From the NCBI RefSeq assembly GCF_049705945.1, contig NZ_JBNAMV010000004.1, positions 434,001-498,000 of the forward strand: 64,000 nucleotides of DNA. The letters run 5' to 3'. This document shows positions 42,964 through 51,774 of the stretch, piece by piece. This DNA comes from Salarchaeum japonicum_A (GTDB lineage Archaea; Halobacteriota; Halobacteria; Halobacteriales; Halobacteriaceae). The notes below the pieces were generated by a model. It did not search any database, had not been told where the DNA came from, and saw only the letters and a program-made list of their open reading frames with translations. Made by a program: the position numbers and the translations under genes. Position 1 is the stretch's first letter, and each line of letters starts with the position of its first letter.

Positions 42964-43722
42964 CTATCGGTAGCTCGTGAGGCTGGCCTGACGGGCCGCG
43001 CTCTCCAGTTCGGGGTCGAGTTCGTGACCGACGAGGTCGCGGAGGTCGACGCCGTACGTCGTGCCGTCGCGTTCGAGCACGAGCACGCGGCCCTGCGTCC
43101 CGACGACGGTGCCGCGCGCGGCGGTGGTTGCGACGGGTCGGGTCGCGAGGTCGAACCCGTAGTCGAACGCGAACTCCTCGATAGGGTCGAAGTCGGCGAG
43201 CAGCGCGTCCCACGCGTCCGCGTCCACGGTCTCGTGGAGGCCGTCGAGTTTCGCCGGGACACGCACTCGGTCCGGAATCTCCGTCGCGATGTCCGACTCG
43301 ATTTCGCGCGCGAGCCGTCCGTTCGCCACGGTCCGGAGGTGTGCCGCGCGCTGTGCGCCCTGCTCCCGGAGCCGGGTGTCGAGTCGCCACTCCCGGGTGA
43401 CGCCGACCTTGAACGTCGCGGGCGCGAACGCCGCGAGGTATATCGCGTGGTCTTCGTAGCAGTCCATCTCCTCCTTCAGGCAGTCGCCCGTGCAGCGCGC
43501 GCACACCCACGTCGAACTGTGCACCGGACAGTACGGCGCGCTCCCGTCGCTGCAGGCGTGATGGGTGTCGCCGTCCACCGCGCCCGCGCAGTGTCGCTCC
43601 CCGAGTCCGTAGTCCAGTCGCTCCCCGGGCGCGAGCGACACCCGCGACACTGCGCCGTCCTCGGCGACCACCAGCGCCGGCCCGTCCTCCCGAACGGCCG
43701 CCCGATACCCCACGACTTGCAC
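42964..43722 (-). CDS. DUF2797 protein
   Basis: A 252-residue conserved haloarchaeal protein with a Cys-rich middle. Cys and His occur in HCAGAVDGDTHHACSDG, YCPVHSSTWVCARCTGDCLKE, giving two C-x2-C-like pairs that probably bind zinc. AIYLAAFAPATFKVGVTREWRLDTRLREQGA is the conserved core; it is reminiscent of GIY-YIG-like folds, with an invariant-looking Arg. Function is unknown. No membrane segment is present. Confidence 0.85.
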   Translation of the reverse strand: MQVVGYRAAVREDGPALVVAEDGAVSRVSLAPGERLDYGLGERHCAGAVDGDTHHACSDGSAPYCPVHSSTWVCARCTGDCLKEEMDCYEDHAIYLAAFAPATFKVGVTREWRLDTRLREQGAQRAAHLRTVANGRLAREIESDIATEIPDRVRVPAKLDGLHETVDADAWDALLADFDPIEEFAFDYGFDLATRPVATTAARGTVVGTQGRVLVLERDGTTYGVDLRDLVGHELDPELESAARQASLTSYR

Positions 43723-43757
43723 GCGTAGGGAGAGGGACGCGAGGAGTAAAGCGTCTG

Positions 43758-44324
43758 CTATCGCCCGAGGTCGTAGAACTCGTCGTTCGGCCGCATGTCG
43801 GCGACGGTGGCCATTCGGTTGCTGAGGTTGAACACGGAGACGACGCTCGTGATGTCCCAGACTTCCTCCTGACTGAATCCGGCGTCGCGGAGCGCCTGCA
43901 CGTCCTCGTCCGTGATTTCGCCCGGGGATTCGGTGAGTTTCACGGCGAAGTCGAGCATCTCGCGGTGGGCGTCCCCGAGGTCGGCGAGGCGGTGGTTGGT
44001 GGCGAGTTGGTCCGCGAGTTTCGGGGCTTTGTTGTAGATGCGGCAGAGCGCGCCGTGCGCGACGACGCAGTAGAGGCAGTCGTTCACGCCGCTCACCGTG
44101 ACGACGAGCATCTCGATTTCGCCGCGTTCGAGCGTGGAGTCCTCGACGAGCGCGTCGTGGTAGTCGAAGAACGGGCGGAAGTGCGCGGGCTTGTACGCGA
44201 ACGCGGGGAAGACGTTCGGCGTGAACCCGGCTTCCTCGGTTTCGGCGTCGATTCGCTCGCGAACGTCGTCGGGGAGGTCGGCCCGGTCGGGCACCGGGAA
44301 CCGACGCATGGCATCGTCACCCAT
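43758..44324 (-). CDS. AhpD-like peroxidase-related protein
   Basis: A 188-residue all-helical protein of the alkylhydroperoxidase D family. The catalytic dithiol motif is NDCLYCVVAHG (Cys-x2-Cys-x3-His), with LSNRMATVADMRPNDEF at the C-terminus typical of the uncharacterised peroxidase-related subgroup. A peroxidase or disulphide reductase function is the family expectation. The ATG at 44324 was chosen because MGDDAMRRFPVPD leads directly into the domain. It is divergent from the DUF7522-like gene. Confidence 0.9.
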   Translation of the reverse strand: MGDDAMRRFPVPDRADLPDDVRERIDAETEEAGFTPNVFPAFAYKPAHFRPFFDYHDALVEDSTLERGEIEMLVVTVSGVNDCLYCVVAHGALCRIYNKAPKLADQLATNHRLADLGDAHREMLDFAVKLTESPGEITDEDVQALRDAGFSQEEVWDITSVVSVFNLSNRMATVADMRPNDEFYDLGR

Positions 44325-44406
44325 ACCGGAGTGGTGTCGGCGAGACACAAGTAGGTTCGTGCGAACGAACAGGACGCCTAAGTGGTATGTCGTCCTACAA
44401 GGGGCT

Positions 44407-44781
44407 ATGACGGAGTTGGAGGCGCGCGCCGGGGAGTTACGAGAGCAGGTGGGAGAGACGCTTCGCGGAGTCGTCATCGCCGACCTTCGGGAGCGAGACT
44501 TCGACGTGATCTACATGCGGGAGGACATCTGGGAGCTCTATTCGGACGAAACCCAGCAGGAAATCTTCGAGGACGCGGTGTTCGAGGCGATGGGAATGGA
44601 CCACAAGGAAGACCTATTCGAGCCGCTGGGCGGACTGGAGGCGACGGTGCGGGTGTTCGAGGGCGGTATCAACGTCCTGGCGTGGACCGACGACTACGGC
44701 GTGTTCGTCGGCCTCGGACCGGACGAGGACGCGATTCCGTCGGCGGTCCGGGCGGCGACGGAGATGCAGGGCATGGTCTGA
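44407..44781 (+). CDS. Conserved haloarchaeal protein, DUF7522-like
   Basis: A 124-residue acidic protein of unknown function, with the pattern LRGVVIADLRERDFDVIYMREDI then LEATVRVFEGGINVLAW. It appears to match the haloarchaeal DUF7522 family, a recollection I cannot check here. A mixed alpha/beta fold is likely. Its stop codon shares a base with the start of the SRAP gene (TGATG), so the two are cotranscribed and translationally coupled. Confidence 0.75.
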   Translation: MTELEARAGELREQVGETLRGVVIADLRERDFDVIYMREDIWELYSDETQQEIFEDAVFEAMGMDHKEDLFEPLGGLEATVRVFEGGINVLAWTDDYGVFVGLGPDEDAIPSAVRAATEMQGMV

Positions 44782-45467
44782 TGTGTGGGCGGTACGCGGT
44801 CTTCTTCGACCCCGAGCAGTTCGAGCGCGAGTTCGGCGTCGAGCCGCCGGACGGCTACGAGACGTACAACGCCGCGCCGAGCCAGTCTCTCCCGGTGGTT
44901 CGAACCGCAGATAGCGGGGGCGCGCGTGAGGCGGCGACGCCCGACTGGGGGTTCGTGCCGTCGTGGGCGGACGACGACTACACGCCGAACATCAACGCTC
45001 GCGCGGAGACCGTGCGGGACACGGCGAGTTTCGACGACGCCTACCGCGAACGACGGTGTCTCGTTCCCGCGAGCGGGTTCTACGAGTGGCGCGAGGAAGG
45101 CGGCGAGAACCGACCGTACTACTTCGAGCGCGAGAGCGGCGAGCCGTTCGCGATGGCGGGCATCTGGACCGAGCGCGTGCCGGAGACGACGCAGCCCGGC
45201 CTCGACGCGTTCGGTGAGGGCGGCCCGAGCGACCCCGAGCCGGTGGAGACGTTCGCCGTGCTGACCCGGGAGGCGACGGGGACGGTCGCCGAGTACCACC
45301 ACCGCGAGTCCGTGGTGGTCGCGCCCGACGACTACGATACGTGGCTGGCCGGCGACGACCCGTTGGACGACGTGCTCGCGGACTCCGCGTCCTTCCGCGC
45401 GCACCGGGTGTCGACCGCGGTGAACGACCCGGGGAACGACGCGCCCGAACTCACGCGTCCGGTGTGA
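44781..45467 (+). CDS. SRAP/HMCES-type abasic-site-processing protein
   Basis: SRAP proteins form a covalent thiazolidine link between their Cys2 and an abasic site in single-stranded DNA, protecting it. Cys2 is seen as MCGRYA, with Asn in NINARAET, catalytic Glu in FYEWRE and His in VAEYHHRESVV. The 228-residue length is typical. It joins the two UDG-fold proteins and the photolyase-related protein of this window as a DNA-damage function. It overlaps the AstE-like gene by 17 bases convergently. Confidence 0.93.
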   Translation: MCGRYAVFFDPEQFEREFGVEPPDGYETYNAAPSQSLPVVRTADSGGAREAATPDWGFVPSWADDDYTPNINARAETVRDTASFDDAYRERRCLVPASGFYEWREEGGENRPYYFERESGEPFAMAGIWTERVPETTQPGLDAFGEGGPSDPEPVETFAVLTREATGTVAEYHHRESVVVAPDDYDTWLAGDDPLDDVLADSASFRAHRVSTAVNDPGNDAPELTRPV

Positions 45468-46467
45468 CCGGGGGGCTGGTGGCGCGAACCGCGTCCGCCG
45501 TCTCCTCGTCCAGGCTCACGAAGTGACAGACCGGATGTCCGGGCTGCGCGACCGGGTTCCGGAGCAGGCCGACCACCAGCCCGCGGTAGGGTGCGACCAC
45601 GTCCGAGGACTCCGTGCCGAAGTGGTTGTGGACGGTGCAGACCGCGTCTCCGGCGTCGAGGACGCTGCGGCGGGTCGCGTGCATCTCGACGAGGCCGCCC
45701 TGGTCCGCGCGCAGCCACGTCTTCTCCGCCTTCGTGTCCACGACCCGCCGCCAGTCGGGCGTGACGCGCTCGCCCGCGACCATCCCGAGTTCGGTGAGCA
45801 CGCTCTCCGTCCCGGCGAACGCGCGCTCCACGTACGACTGCTGGAAGCGGTGGGCTTCCCCCATCTCGACCGTGATGGTCGGGACGCCGCGCGCCGTGCA
45901 GGCGGTGCGGATGGAGTTGTCCTCCTCGCCGATACCGGCCATGACGACGTTCGCGCCGAACGCGTCCGCGAGCCGTGCGGCACCGTCGTCCGCGAGCTGG
46001 GCGCGCGTGTGGAACATCGTCGTCCGGCCGCGCGTCGAGGTGTGGAAGTCGATGCCGTAGTCGCAGCGGGAGAACAGGCCCGTGAAGAGTTCGTTCGCGA
46101 TGCGCTGGGCGGGCGTGCTGCGTTCCTTCCCCGGGAACGCGCGGTTGAGGTCTTGGTCGTAGAGCGGGAGGTAGCGCTGCTGGGCGAGGTACCCGGGAAC
46201 GTTCACGACGTGCGCGCAGACGAGCGTGCCGGCGATGTCGGTCGGGTCGTAGCGCTGGACGACGTCGTGAACGACCTTCACGCCGTTCAGTTCGTCGCCG
46301 TGCACGGCCGCGGAGAGGAACACCGTGGGGCCGTCGCGCTCGCCGTTGATGACGGTGAGCGGGACGCGGATGGATTCACCGAGGAACGTCTCGCTGATGG
46401 CGTATCGAGTGTGGAGTGTTTCGCCGGGGGCGACCGTGCCGCCACCGTACTCGAACGTGTCGCTCAT
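45451..46467 (-). CDS. Succinylglutamate desuccinylase/aspartoacylase family deacylase
   Basis: A zinc-dependent deacylase of 338 residues. Zinc ligands fit SAAVHGDELNGVKVV (His, Glu) and DFHTSTRG (His); ITVEMGEAHRFQ probably contributes the general base Glu. The C-terminal half is a beta-rich lid (EMHATRRSVLDAGDAVCTV). Substrate specificity is open; in other haloarchaea such genes occur beside RimK-type ligases, but none is here. The ATG at 46467 starts MSDTFEYGG; nine upstream residues are not conserved-looking. Confidence 0.88.
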   Translation of the reverse strand: MSDTFEYGGGTVAPGETLHTRYAISETFLGESIRVPLTVINGERDGPTVFLSAAVHGDELNGVKVVHDVVQRYDPTDIAGTLVCAHVVNVPGYLAQQRYLPLYDQDLNRAFPGKERSTPAQRIANELFTGLFSRCDYGIDFHTSTRGRTTMFHTRAQLADDGAARLADAFGANVVMAGIGEEDNSIRTACTARGVPTITVEMGEAHRFQQSYVERAFAGTESVLTELGMVAGERVTPDWRRVVDTKAEKTWLRADQGGLVEMHATRRSVLDAGDAVCTVHNHFGTESSDVVAPYRGLVVGLLRNPVAQPGHPVCHFVSLDEETADAVRATSPPVTPDA

Positions 46468-46714
46468 ACGAAGAGGGAGCGCGCGTGACAACATAACCGC
46501 GACGGGTCGCGTGAACGCCGGCCGGCCGCTGCTCGGGCGGCCGGGGCGCTCTCAGAGGCACAGCCGGTGTATACACACCAGCACCAGTACGAGGGACGGC
46601 GTGCGGCATTAAGCCATGCGTTGCGCGTTCACTCACGAGGTGCACATTTCCCGGCCCTACGCACCACCTTTATATTAAAAGAGTGTTGACCTTGACACAT
46701 ACGTGGTGTCGAGG
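46468..46714 (+). promoter_or_regulatory. Intergenic region with a strong TATA box
   Basis: No gene is seen. TTTATATTAAAA at 46669-46680 is the clearest TATA box in the window and serves the regulator gene starting near 46715. Further upstream, GGTGTATACACACC at 46566-46579 is close to a palindrome, and a GC-rich hairpin-like GGCCGGCCGC tract lies near 46520. Confidence 0.6.
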
Positions 46715-47479
46715 ATGACAGAGGACTCGTCGGAGCTGGTGGGCCTACTCGCGCAGCGTGGCGGATACCTCGAGAGCATCGCGGACGGCGTGACCGAGAA
46801 GCGCGCGCTGGTCGACGCCCACGACGCCTCCCGCTCGACCGTCGACCGCGCGGTCCGCCAGCTCGCCGACGCCGACCTCGTCGAACGGACGCACGGCGAA
46901 GTCGAGCTCACCACGACGGGTCGCCTCGCGCTCGACGCCTACACGACGTTCCGTGACCGCGTCGCCGCCGTCGGCGACACGAACGACGTGCTGGCCGCGG
47001 TGGACGACGGCGGCGCGCTCGACGTTCGGCTGTTCGAGAACGCGACCGTCGTGGAAGCCGAACACACCCCGCAGAAGCCGATGGAGGCGGTCGCGGACGT
47101 GCTCCGAGAGGCGAGCGAGGTGCGGGTGTTCGCGCCGCTCGTCATCTCGAACCAAGTCGAACTCTACCGGGACCGCGTCGCCGACGGCTCGCTCCGCGCG
47201 GACGTGGTCGTCACCCAAGCCGTCCTCAACGAACTCGTCGCGAACTACCAGGACACCGTGGAGACGTTCGCCCGGGCCGACGACGCCGCGCTCTCGCTCA
47301 CCGAGACCGACCTCCCCTACGGCCTCGTCCTCGCGTCGCTCGATGACCGGGACGTGGTGCTCGTCGTGTTCGGCACCGGCCCCATCGCCGGCGTCCTCCG
47401 GAACGACGACCCCGACGCTATCGACTGGGCGGTCGAACGGTTCGACGCGGTCCGCGCGGACGCGACCCGCCTCGCCTGA
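46715..47479 (+). CDS. Winged-helix regulator with FilR1-like (DUF1724) domain
   Basis: The first about 80 residues are a winged helix (AQRGGYLESIADGVTEKRALVDAHDASRSTVDRAVRQLADADLVERTHG). The remaining about 170 residues resemble the FilR1/DUF1724 middle domain of archaeal regulators (RLFENATVVEAEHTPQKPMEAVADVL, VFAPLVISNQVELYRDRV). It probably binds DNA in response to an unknown signal. I list the ATG at 46715; GTG codons at 46703 and 46706 fit the TATA spacing equally well. It stands alone. Confidence 0.85.
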   Translation: MTEDSSELVGLLAQRGGYLESIADGVTEKRALVDAHDASRSTVDRAVRQLADADLVERTHGEVELTTTGRLALDAYTTFRDRVAAVGDTNDVLAAVDDGGALDVRLFENATVVEAEHTPQKPMEAVADVLREASEVRVFAPLVISNQVELYRDRVADGSLRADVVVTQAVLNELVANYQDTVETFARADDAALSLTETDLPYGLVLASLDDRDVVLVVFGTGPIAGVLRNDDPDAIDWAVERFDAVRADATRLA

Positions 47480-47532
47480 CCAGCCTCGCCTGACCAACTA
47501 ACACGCGTGTCACCCCGTTACCCGAGGGTTCG

Positions 47533-47610
47533 CTTACGCATAAGTCCGTGAGGCGAGTACCGTGGAGTATGTCACTCGACACGACAGAGGTGCGTACCGC
47601 ATGGCAGTAG
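47533..47610 (+). promoter_or_regulatory. DoxX promoter and 13-codon leader frame
   Basis: CTTACGCATAAGT at 47533-47545 is TATA-like and places transcription start near the ATG at 47569. That ATG opens a 13-codon frame (MSLDTTEVRTAWQ, stop TAG at 47608-47610) which overlaps the DoxX start ATG at 47601 in another frame. A GTG at 47562 in the DoxX frame would avoid the short frame. Whether the leader is translated is unknown. Confidence 0.4.
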
Positions 47611-48017
47611 ACGGCGACGCCGGACTCTTCCTCCTGCTCGGCCGCCTGCTGTTCGGCCTGACGCTCGCGTTCATGGGCCTGAACCACTTCCTCAACCTCG
47701 AACAGATGACGGGCTACGCGGAGTTCAAGGGCCTGCCCGCGCCCGGCTTCATGACCGTCGCGTCCGGCGTGATGCTCCTCCTCGGCGGCCTCGGCATCGC
47801 GGCCGGCGCGTACCCCGTGCTCAGCGCGGGCACGCTCGCCGTGTTCAACTTCGTCTCCGCGTTCACGATGCACGCGTTCTGGAGCGTCCCCGACGACCAG
47901 CAGCAGGACGAGATGACGCAGTTCCTCAAGAACATGGTCATCACGGGCGGCGCGCTCGCGTTCCTCGCCATCGGCGGCCAAGACTGGACGTACGCCGTCG
48001 GCGCCTCCCTCTTCTAA
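47601..48017 (+). CDS. DoxX family membrane protein
   Basis: A 138-residue four-helix membrane protein of the DoxX family. The first helix carries LFLLLGRLLFGLTLAFMGLNHFLNL, the second lies in MTVASGVMLLLGGLGIAAG, and AFTMHAFWSVPDDQQQDEMTQFLKNM is the conserved loop before the last helix. Family members are linked to quinone or sulphur redox processes, but roles vary. I used the ATG at 47601; an in-frame GTG at 47562 would add 13 residues. Confidence 0.88.
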   Translation: MAVDGDAGLFLLLGRLLFGLTLAFMGLNHFLNLEQMTGYAEFKGLPAPGFMTVASGVMLLLGGLGIAAGAYPVLSAGTLAVFNFVSAFTMHAFWSVPDDQQQDEMTQFLKNMVITGGALAFLAIGGQDWTYAVGASLF

Positions 48018-48081
48018 CCGCACCGTAGCGGTTTTCGCGACTGCCGTAACTACGATATGCCCGACGCGCTCGTGTTCAGAT

Positions 48082-48954
48082 ATGATATCCGTGGACGGCC
48101 TGGCGAAACAGTACGGTGACGTGAGCGCCGTCCGCGGCGTCGACCTCGACATCCGCGAGGGCGAGGTGTTCGGCCTGGTTGGCCCGAACGGCGCGGGGAA
48201 GACGTCGACGCTGAAGATGCTCGCCGGCCTCGTCGACCCGACCGCGGGGTCCGCGACCGTGAACGGCTACGACGCCCAGGACCCCGAGATGCGCCGGTCG
48301 CTCGGCTTCCTCCCCGAGGAATCCCCGCTCTACGAGGACATGACGCCGCGGGGCTACCTCCGCTTCTTCGCCGACCTCTACGACGTGGACCGCGACACCG
48401 CGAACGACCGCATCGAACGCGCGCTCGACCGACTCGACCTCGACGCCCGCGACCGCCCCGTCGGCGACTTCTCGAAGGGAATGAAGCGGAAGGTCGCCAT
48501 CGCGCGCTCGCTCGTGAACGATCCGGACGTGCTCATCTACGACGAACCCGCGTCCGGCCTCGACCCGCTGACGACGAACGAAGTCGTCGAGTTCACGCGC
48601 GAACTCGCAGACCGCGGGAAGACCGTGCTGTTCAGCGCGCACGACCTCTACCACGTCGAGTCCGTCTGCGACCGCGTCGCAATCATGAACGACGGCCGCA
48701 TCGCCGCGGAGGGGACGCTCGCGGAGATTCGCGACGAGTACGGCCGCATCGAGTACCACGTCTACACGTCCGTCCCCGTCCCGGACGCCACCCAATCGGG
48801 CGAGCGATACGAGGTCACGGTGGACGGGATGGACGGCGTGGAGCGCGTGCGCAGCGAGGCCGAATCTGCCGGCGGCAAGGTGCTCGACATCCGCACCCGC
48901 GAATCGACGCTCGAGGACGTGTTCCTGGACGTGACCCGGGAGGGCCGGGCGTGA
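48082..48954 (+). CDS. ABC transporter ATP-binding protein
   Basis: The motor subunit of an ABC-2-type exporter, 290 residues. Walker A is GPNGAGKTSTLKML, the Q-loop GFLPEESPLYEDMTPRGYL, the signature FSKGMKRKVAIARSL, Walker B VLIYDEPASGLDPLT and the H-loop ending VLFSAHDLYHVESVC. The C-terminal about 60 residues are the regulatory extension seen in CcmA/NatA-type proteins. Its stop overlaps the GTG start of the permease by GTGA, so the three-gene operon is translated together. Confidence 0.96.
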   Translation: MISVDGLAKQYGDVSAVRGVDLDIREGEVFGLVGPNGAGKTSTLKMLAGLVDPTAGSATVNGYDAQDPEMRRSLGFLPEESPLYEDMTPRGYLRFFADLYDVDRDTANDRIERALDRLDLDARDRPVGDFSKGMKRKVAIARSLVNDPDVLIYDEPASGLDPLTTNEVVEFTRELADRGKTVLFSAHDLYHVESVCDRVAIMNDGRIAAEGTLAEIRDEYGRIEYHVYTSVPVPDATQSGERYEVTVDGMDGVERVRSEAESAGGKVLDIRTRESTLEDVFLDVTREGRA

Positions 48955-50744
48955 ATCCGCGCCGCGTCCTCCGCATCGCGCGCTGGGAGGCGACGAGGAG
49001 CACCGGGAACGTCGACCGCCGAACGGCCCTCCTCCTCGTCGGCGTCGTGCTCGCGCTCGCGGTGCTCGCGCCCGTCCTCGTCGCCGTCCAGCCGAGTCCC
49101 GGCGAGGGCATCTACCGCGTCGGCGTGGACGAGGACAGCCGCTACCACGCCGTCGTCGAGCGGAACGACCAGCTCCGCGCCGTCGACGCCGACCCCGGTG
49201 ACGTGGCCGCGGGCGACGCCGAACTCAGTATTCGCGGCAGCCAGTTCTACGTCGGCGACTCCGCGAAGGCGCAGGCAGCGCTCTCCGAACTCCGGGCGGC
49301 CGTCGTCGCCTACAACGACTACCTGATGAGCCTCGAATCCGACCGGGCCGCCGCGTTCCCCGTCTCCGTTACCCTCCAGTACCTCGAACAGGACGCGACC
49401 GGCGCGCCCACTGACGGCGCTGGCGCACCCGGCGGTGGGACTGGAAGCGGGGGCAGCGGCACCGGTGCCGGCGGTGACGGCGGCGGGACGACGACCGCGC
49501 CCGACGGCGGAACGACGACCGCACCCGGCGGCGGTACTGGAAGCGGCGGCGGTGGCGTGCCCGCGGTGCCGGGCGGCGCGTTCGGCGGGACGCAGACTGG
49601 GACGCCGAGTTCGCTCAGTCCGCCGTTCCCGCTGCGGTCGCTCGTGCTCGCGTTCGCGTTCCTCCTGCCGCTGAACGTCCTCATCCAGGCGTACGGGTCG
49701 AGCGTCATCAACGAGCGCATCAACCGCCGCGGCGAACCGCTGCTGGTGTCGCCCGCGAGCAGGGGCGACATCGTGCTCGGGAAGACCCTGCCCTACCTCG
49801 GCGTCGCGGCCGCAATCACGGCCGTCATCGCGTTCGCCGTCGGCGGCGGTCTCGTGAGCGTGCTCGCCGTCCTCCCGCTCGCCGCGCTGTTCCTCGCGGC
49901 GACGTTCGTCGGCGCGATGCTCGCGCGCTCCTACAAGGAACTCACGTTCGTCACCGTGTTCGTCAGCGTCCCCCTGATGGCGTACGCGTTCGTCCCCGCG
50001 GTCTTCACCGAAGTCCACCCCATCGCCGCCATCAGTCCGCTCTCGCTCGTCGTGCAGGACTTACAGGGCGCGCCCGTCGGCCTCGGGGAGTTCCTGTTCG
50101 GCACGCTCCCCGTCTCGCTCGCCGCGGTCGTCTGCTTCGCGCTCGGCACCGGCGTCTACCGCGAGGAAGACATGTTCACCCAGCGGCCGGTGCCCGCGAA
50201 GGCGATGGACGCGCTCGCCGCGCCCCTCCATTCAATCTGGCGCGTGGGCGTGTGGACGGCGCTGTTCATCCCGTTCGCGTTCATCGCGGAACTGTTCGCG
50301 GTCGCGAGCCTGTTCGTCCTCCCGGCGTCCCTCGCGCTCCCCGTCCTCTTCGCCGCCATCGCGGTCGTGGAGGAGGCCGCGAAGAGCCTGCACGTCCGGG
50401 CGGGCCTCCTGCGCTCGCGGTTCCCCAGCGACCGCCGCACCGCGCTCGCGCTCGGCGTCGCCTCCGGAACGGGGTTCTTCCTCGGGGAGAAACTCACGCT
50501 CATCACCCAACTCGTCGGCCTCCCCGGCCTCGAACTCGGACAGGCCGCGTTCGGCCCGACGCTCGGCGCGAGTCCGCTCGTACTCGTCGTGTCGCTGTTC
50601 GCGCCGCTCGTCCTCCACACCGTCACCGCGTCGGTGAGCGCGCTCGGCGCGCTCGGCGGTCGACGGAAGTACCTCGCCGGGTTCGGCGTGGCCGTCCTGA
50701 TTCACCTGGCGTACAACCTCACGGTGGTGAACGCCGTTGCGTGA
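48951..50744 (+). CDS. ABC-2 permease fused to a PrsW-like intramembrane protease domain
   Basis: A 597-residue fusion. Residues 1-400 form an ABC-2/NatB permease half: an N-terminal helix, an extracytoplasmic domain, and a Gly/Thr/Ser low-complexity linker at about 153-216. A helix bundle follows, starting LRSLVLAFAFLLPLNVLIQAYGSSVINERINRRGEPLLVSPAS. The C-terminal about 180 residues look like a PrsW (M82) protease: EEAAK (EExxK), FFLGEKL (FxxxE) and His residues in VLHTVTASVSALG and IHLAYNL. The catalytic set looks complete, though I cannot confirm activity. The start is GTG. Confidence 0.8.
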   Translation: MNPRRVLRIARWEATRSTGNVDRRTALLLVGVVLALAVLAPVLVAVQPSPGEGIYRVGVDEDSRYHAVVERNDQLRAVDADPGDVAAGDAELSIRGSQFYVGDSAKAQAALSELRAAVVAYNDYLMSLESDRAAAFPVSVTLQYLEQDATGAPTDGAGAPGGGTGSGGSGTGAGGDGGGTTTAPDGGTTTAPGGGTGSGGGGVPAVPGGAFGGTQTGTPSSLSPPFPLRSLVLAFAFLLPLNVLIQAYGSSVINERINRRGEPLLVSPASRGDIVLGKTLPYLGVAAAITAVIAFAVGGGLVSVLAVLPLAALFLAATFVGAMLARSYKELTFVTVFVSVPLMAYAFVPAVFTEVHPIAAISPLSLVVQDLQGAPVGLGEFLFGTLPVSLAAVVCFALGTGVYREEDMFTQRPVPAKAMDALAAPLHSIWRVGVWTALFIPFAFIAELFAVASLFVLPASLALPVLFAAIAVVEEAAKSLHVRAGLLRSRFPSDRRTALALGVASGTGFFLGEKLTLITQLVGLPGLELGQAAFGPTLGASPLVLVVSLFAPLVLHTVTASVSALGALGGRRKYLAGFGVAVLIHLAYNLTVVNAVA

Positions 50745-51774
50745 CCGCCTCGTCGTCGGACGGCGCGAACTCGCGAGCCTCCGCTCCGAGAAGACCATCG
50801 TGCTCGCCCTGATAATCCAGCTGTTCATCGCCGCGTTCTCCTCGTTCCTCGTCGTCGGCCTCGTGAGCCTCTACAGTCCGAGCGCGAGCCAGGGCGACTA
50901 CGTCGTCAACGTCGGAGTCGCGGGGAACGCGAGCGACGACCTCGCGCCCGTCGTCGCGAACGACCGCCGGAACCCGGTCCTCTACGAGAACGAGAGCGAG
51001 GGCCTCGCCGCGTTCACCACCGGCGACGTGGACGCGCTCCTCCTCGCGAACAAGTACCCGGACGGCCACGTCGAGGTGTCCGCGTACGCCCCAGAGGGAA
51101 GCTTCCGAACGACGCTCGTCGTCGTGCAACTGAAGGACGTGCTCTCGGAGTACGAACGCCACCTCCGCGACGACCTCAGCAGCCACCTCACCCGGGAGCC
51201 GCTCGCGCTCCCGCCGGAATCCGCCGGCTCGACCTACTACGGGTTCACGTACACCATCCTCCTCCCGCTCCTGATGTTCCTCCCGGCGTTCATCAGCGGG
51301 AGCGTCGTCGCCGACACCCTCAGCGAAGAACTCGAACGCGGCACGTTCGAACTCCTCCGCGTGACCCCGCTCTCCGTCCCCGAAATCGTGGACGGGAAGA
51401 GCCTCGCGATGATCGCGCTCGCGCCGGCGCAGGCCGCTCTCTGGCTCGCGTTCCTCGGCCTGAACGGCATCCGCGTCGACCACCCGCTCGGCATTCTCGT
51501 CCTCACCACCGCGCTGGCCGCCGTCCTGGTGGGCGGGGGCGCGGCGCTCGCGCTCCGACTCGGAGAGCGCCGGGAGACCCAGCTCGTCTACTCCTTCGGC
51601 GCTATCGGCGTGTTCGCGCTCGCGTCGCTCCTGCCGGAGAGCCCGCAGAACGTCGTCGCGAAACTCGCCGTCGGCAGCACCACGCCCCTCACGTACCCGA
51701 CCATCGTCGGGTTCGCGGCCGCCGCAGTCGCGTGCTTCGCGCTCGCCCGATACGTCGCGGGCGGCATGGACTGA
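50737..51774 (+). CDS. ABC-2 type permease
   Basis: The second membrane subunit of the exporter, 345 residues. The first helix is VLALIIQLFIAAFSSFLVVGLVSL, an extracytoplasmic domain spans about residues 50-165, and five further helices follow, with the conserved segment AFISGSVVADTLSEELERGTFELLRVTPLSV. The start is a TTG overlapping the fusion gene by 8 bases. A heterodimer with the PrsW-fused permease is inferred. The transported substrate is unknown. Confidence 0.88.
   Translation: MRDRLVVGRRELASLRSEKTIVLALIIQLFIAAFSSFLVVGLVSLYSPSASQGDYVVNVGVAGNASDDLAPVVANDRRNPVLYENESEGLAAFTTGDVDALLLANKYPDGHVEVSAYAPEGSFRTTLVVVQLKDVLSEYERHLRDDLSSHLTREPLALPPESAGSTYYGFTYTILLPLLMFLPAFISGSVVADTLSEELERGTFELLRVTPLSVPEIVDGKSLAMIALAPAQAALWLAFLGLNGIRVDHPLGILVLTTALAAVLVGGGAALALRLGERRETQLVYSFGAIGVFALASLLPESPQNVVAKLAVGSTTPLTYPTIVGFAAAAVACFALARYVAGGMD

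Noticed and set aside
49401..49605. Tandem repeat in the permease-PrsW gene as a mobile or CRISPR-like repeat
   Set aside because: It is an in-frame Gly/Thr/Ser low-complexity linker inside one protein, a common feature of extracytoplasmic haloarchaeal segments.
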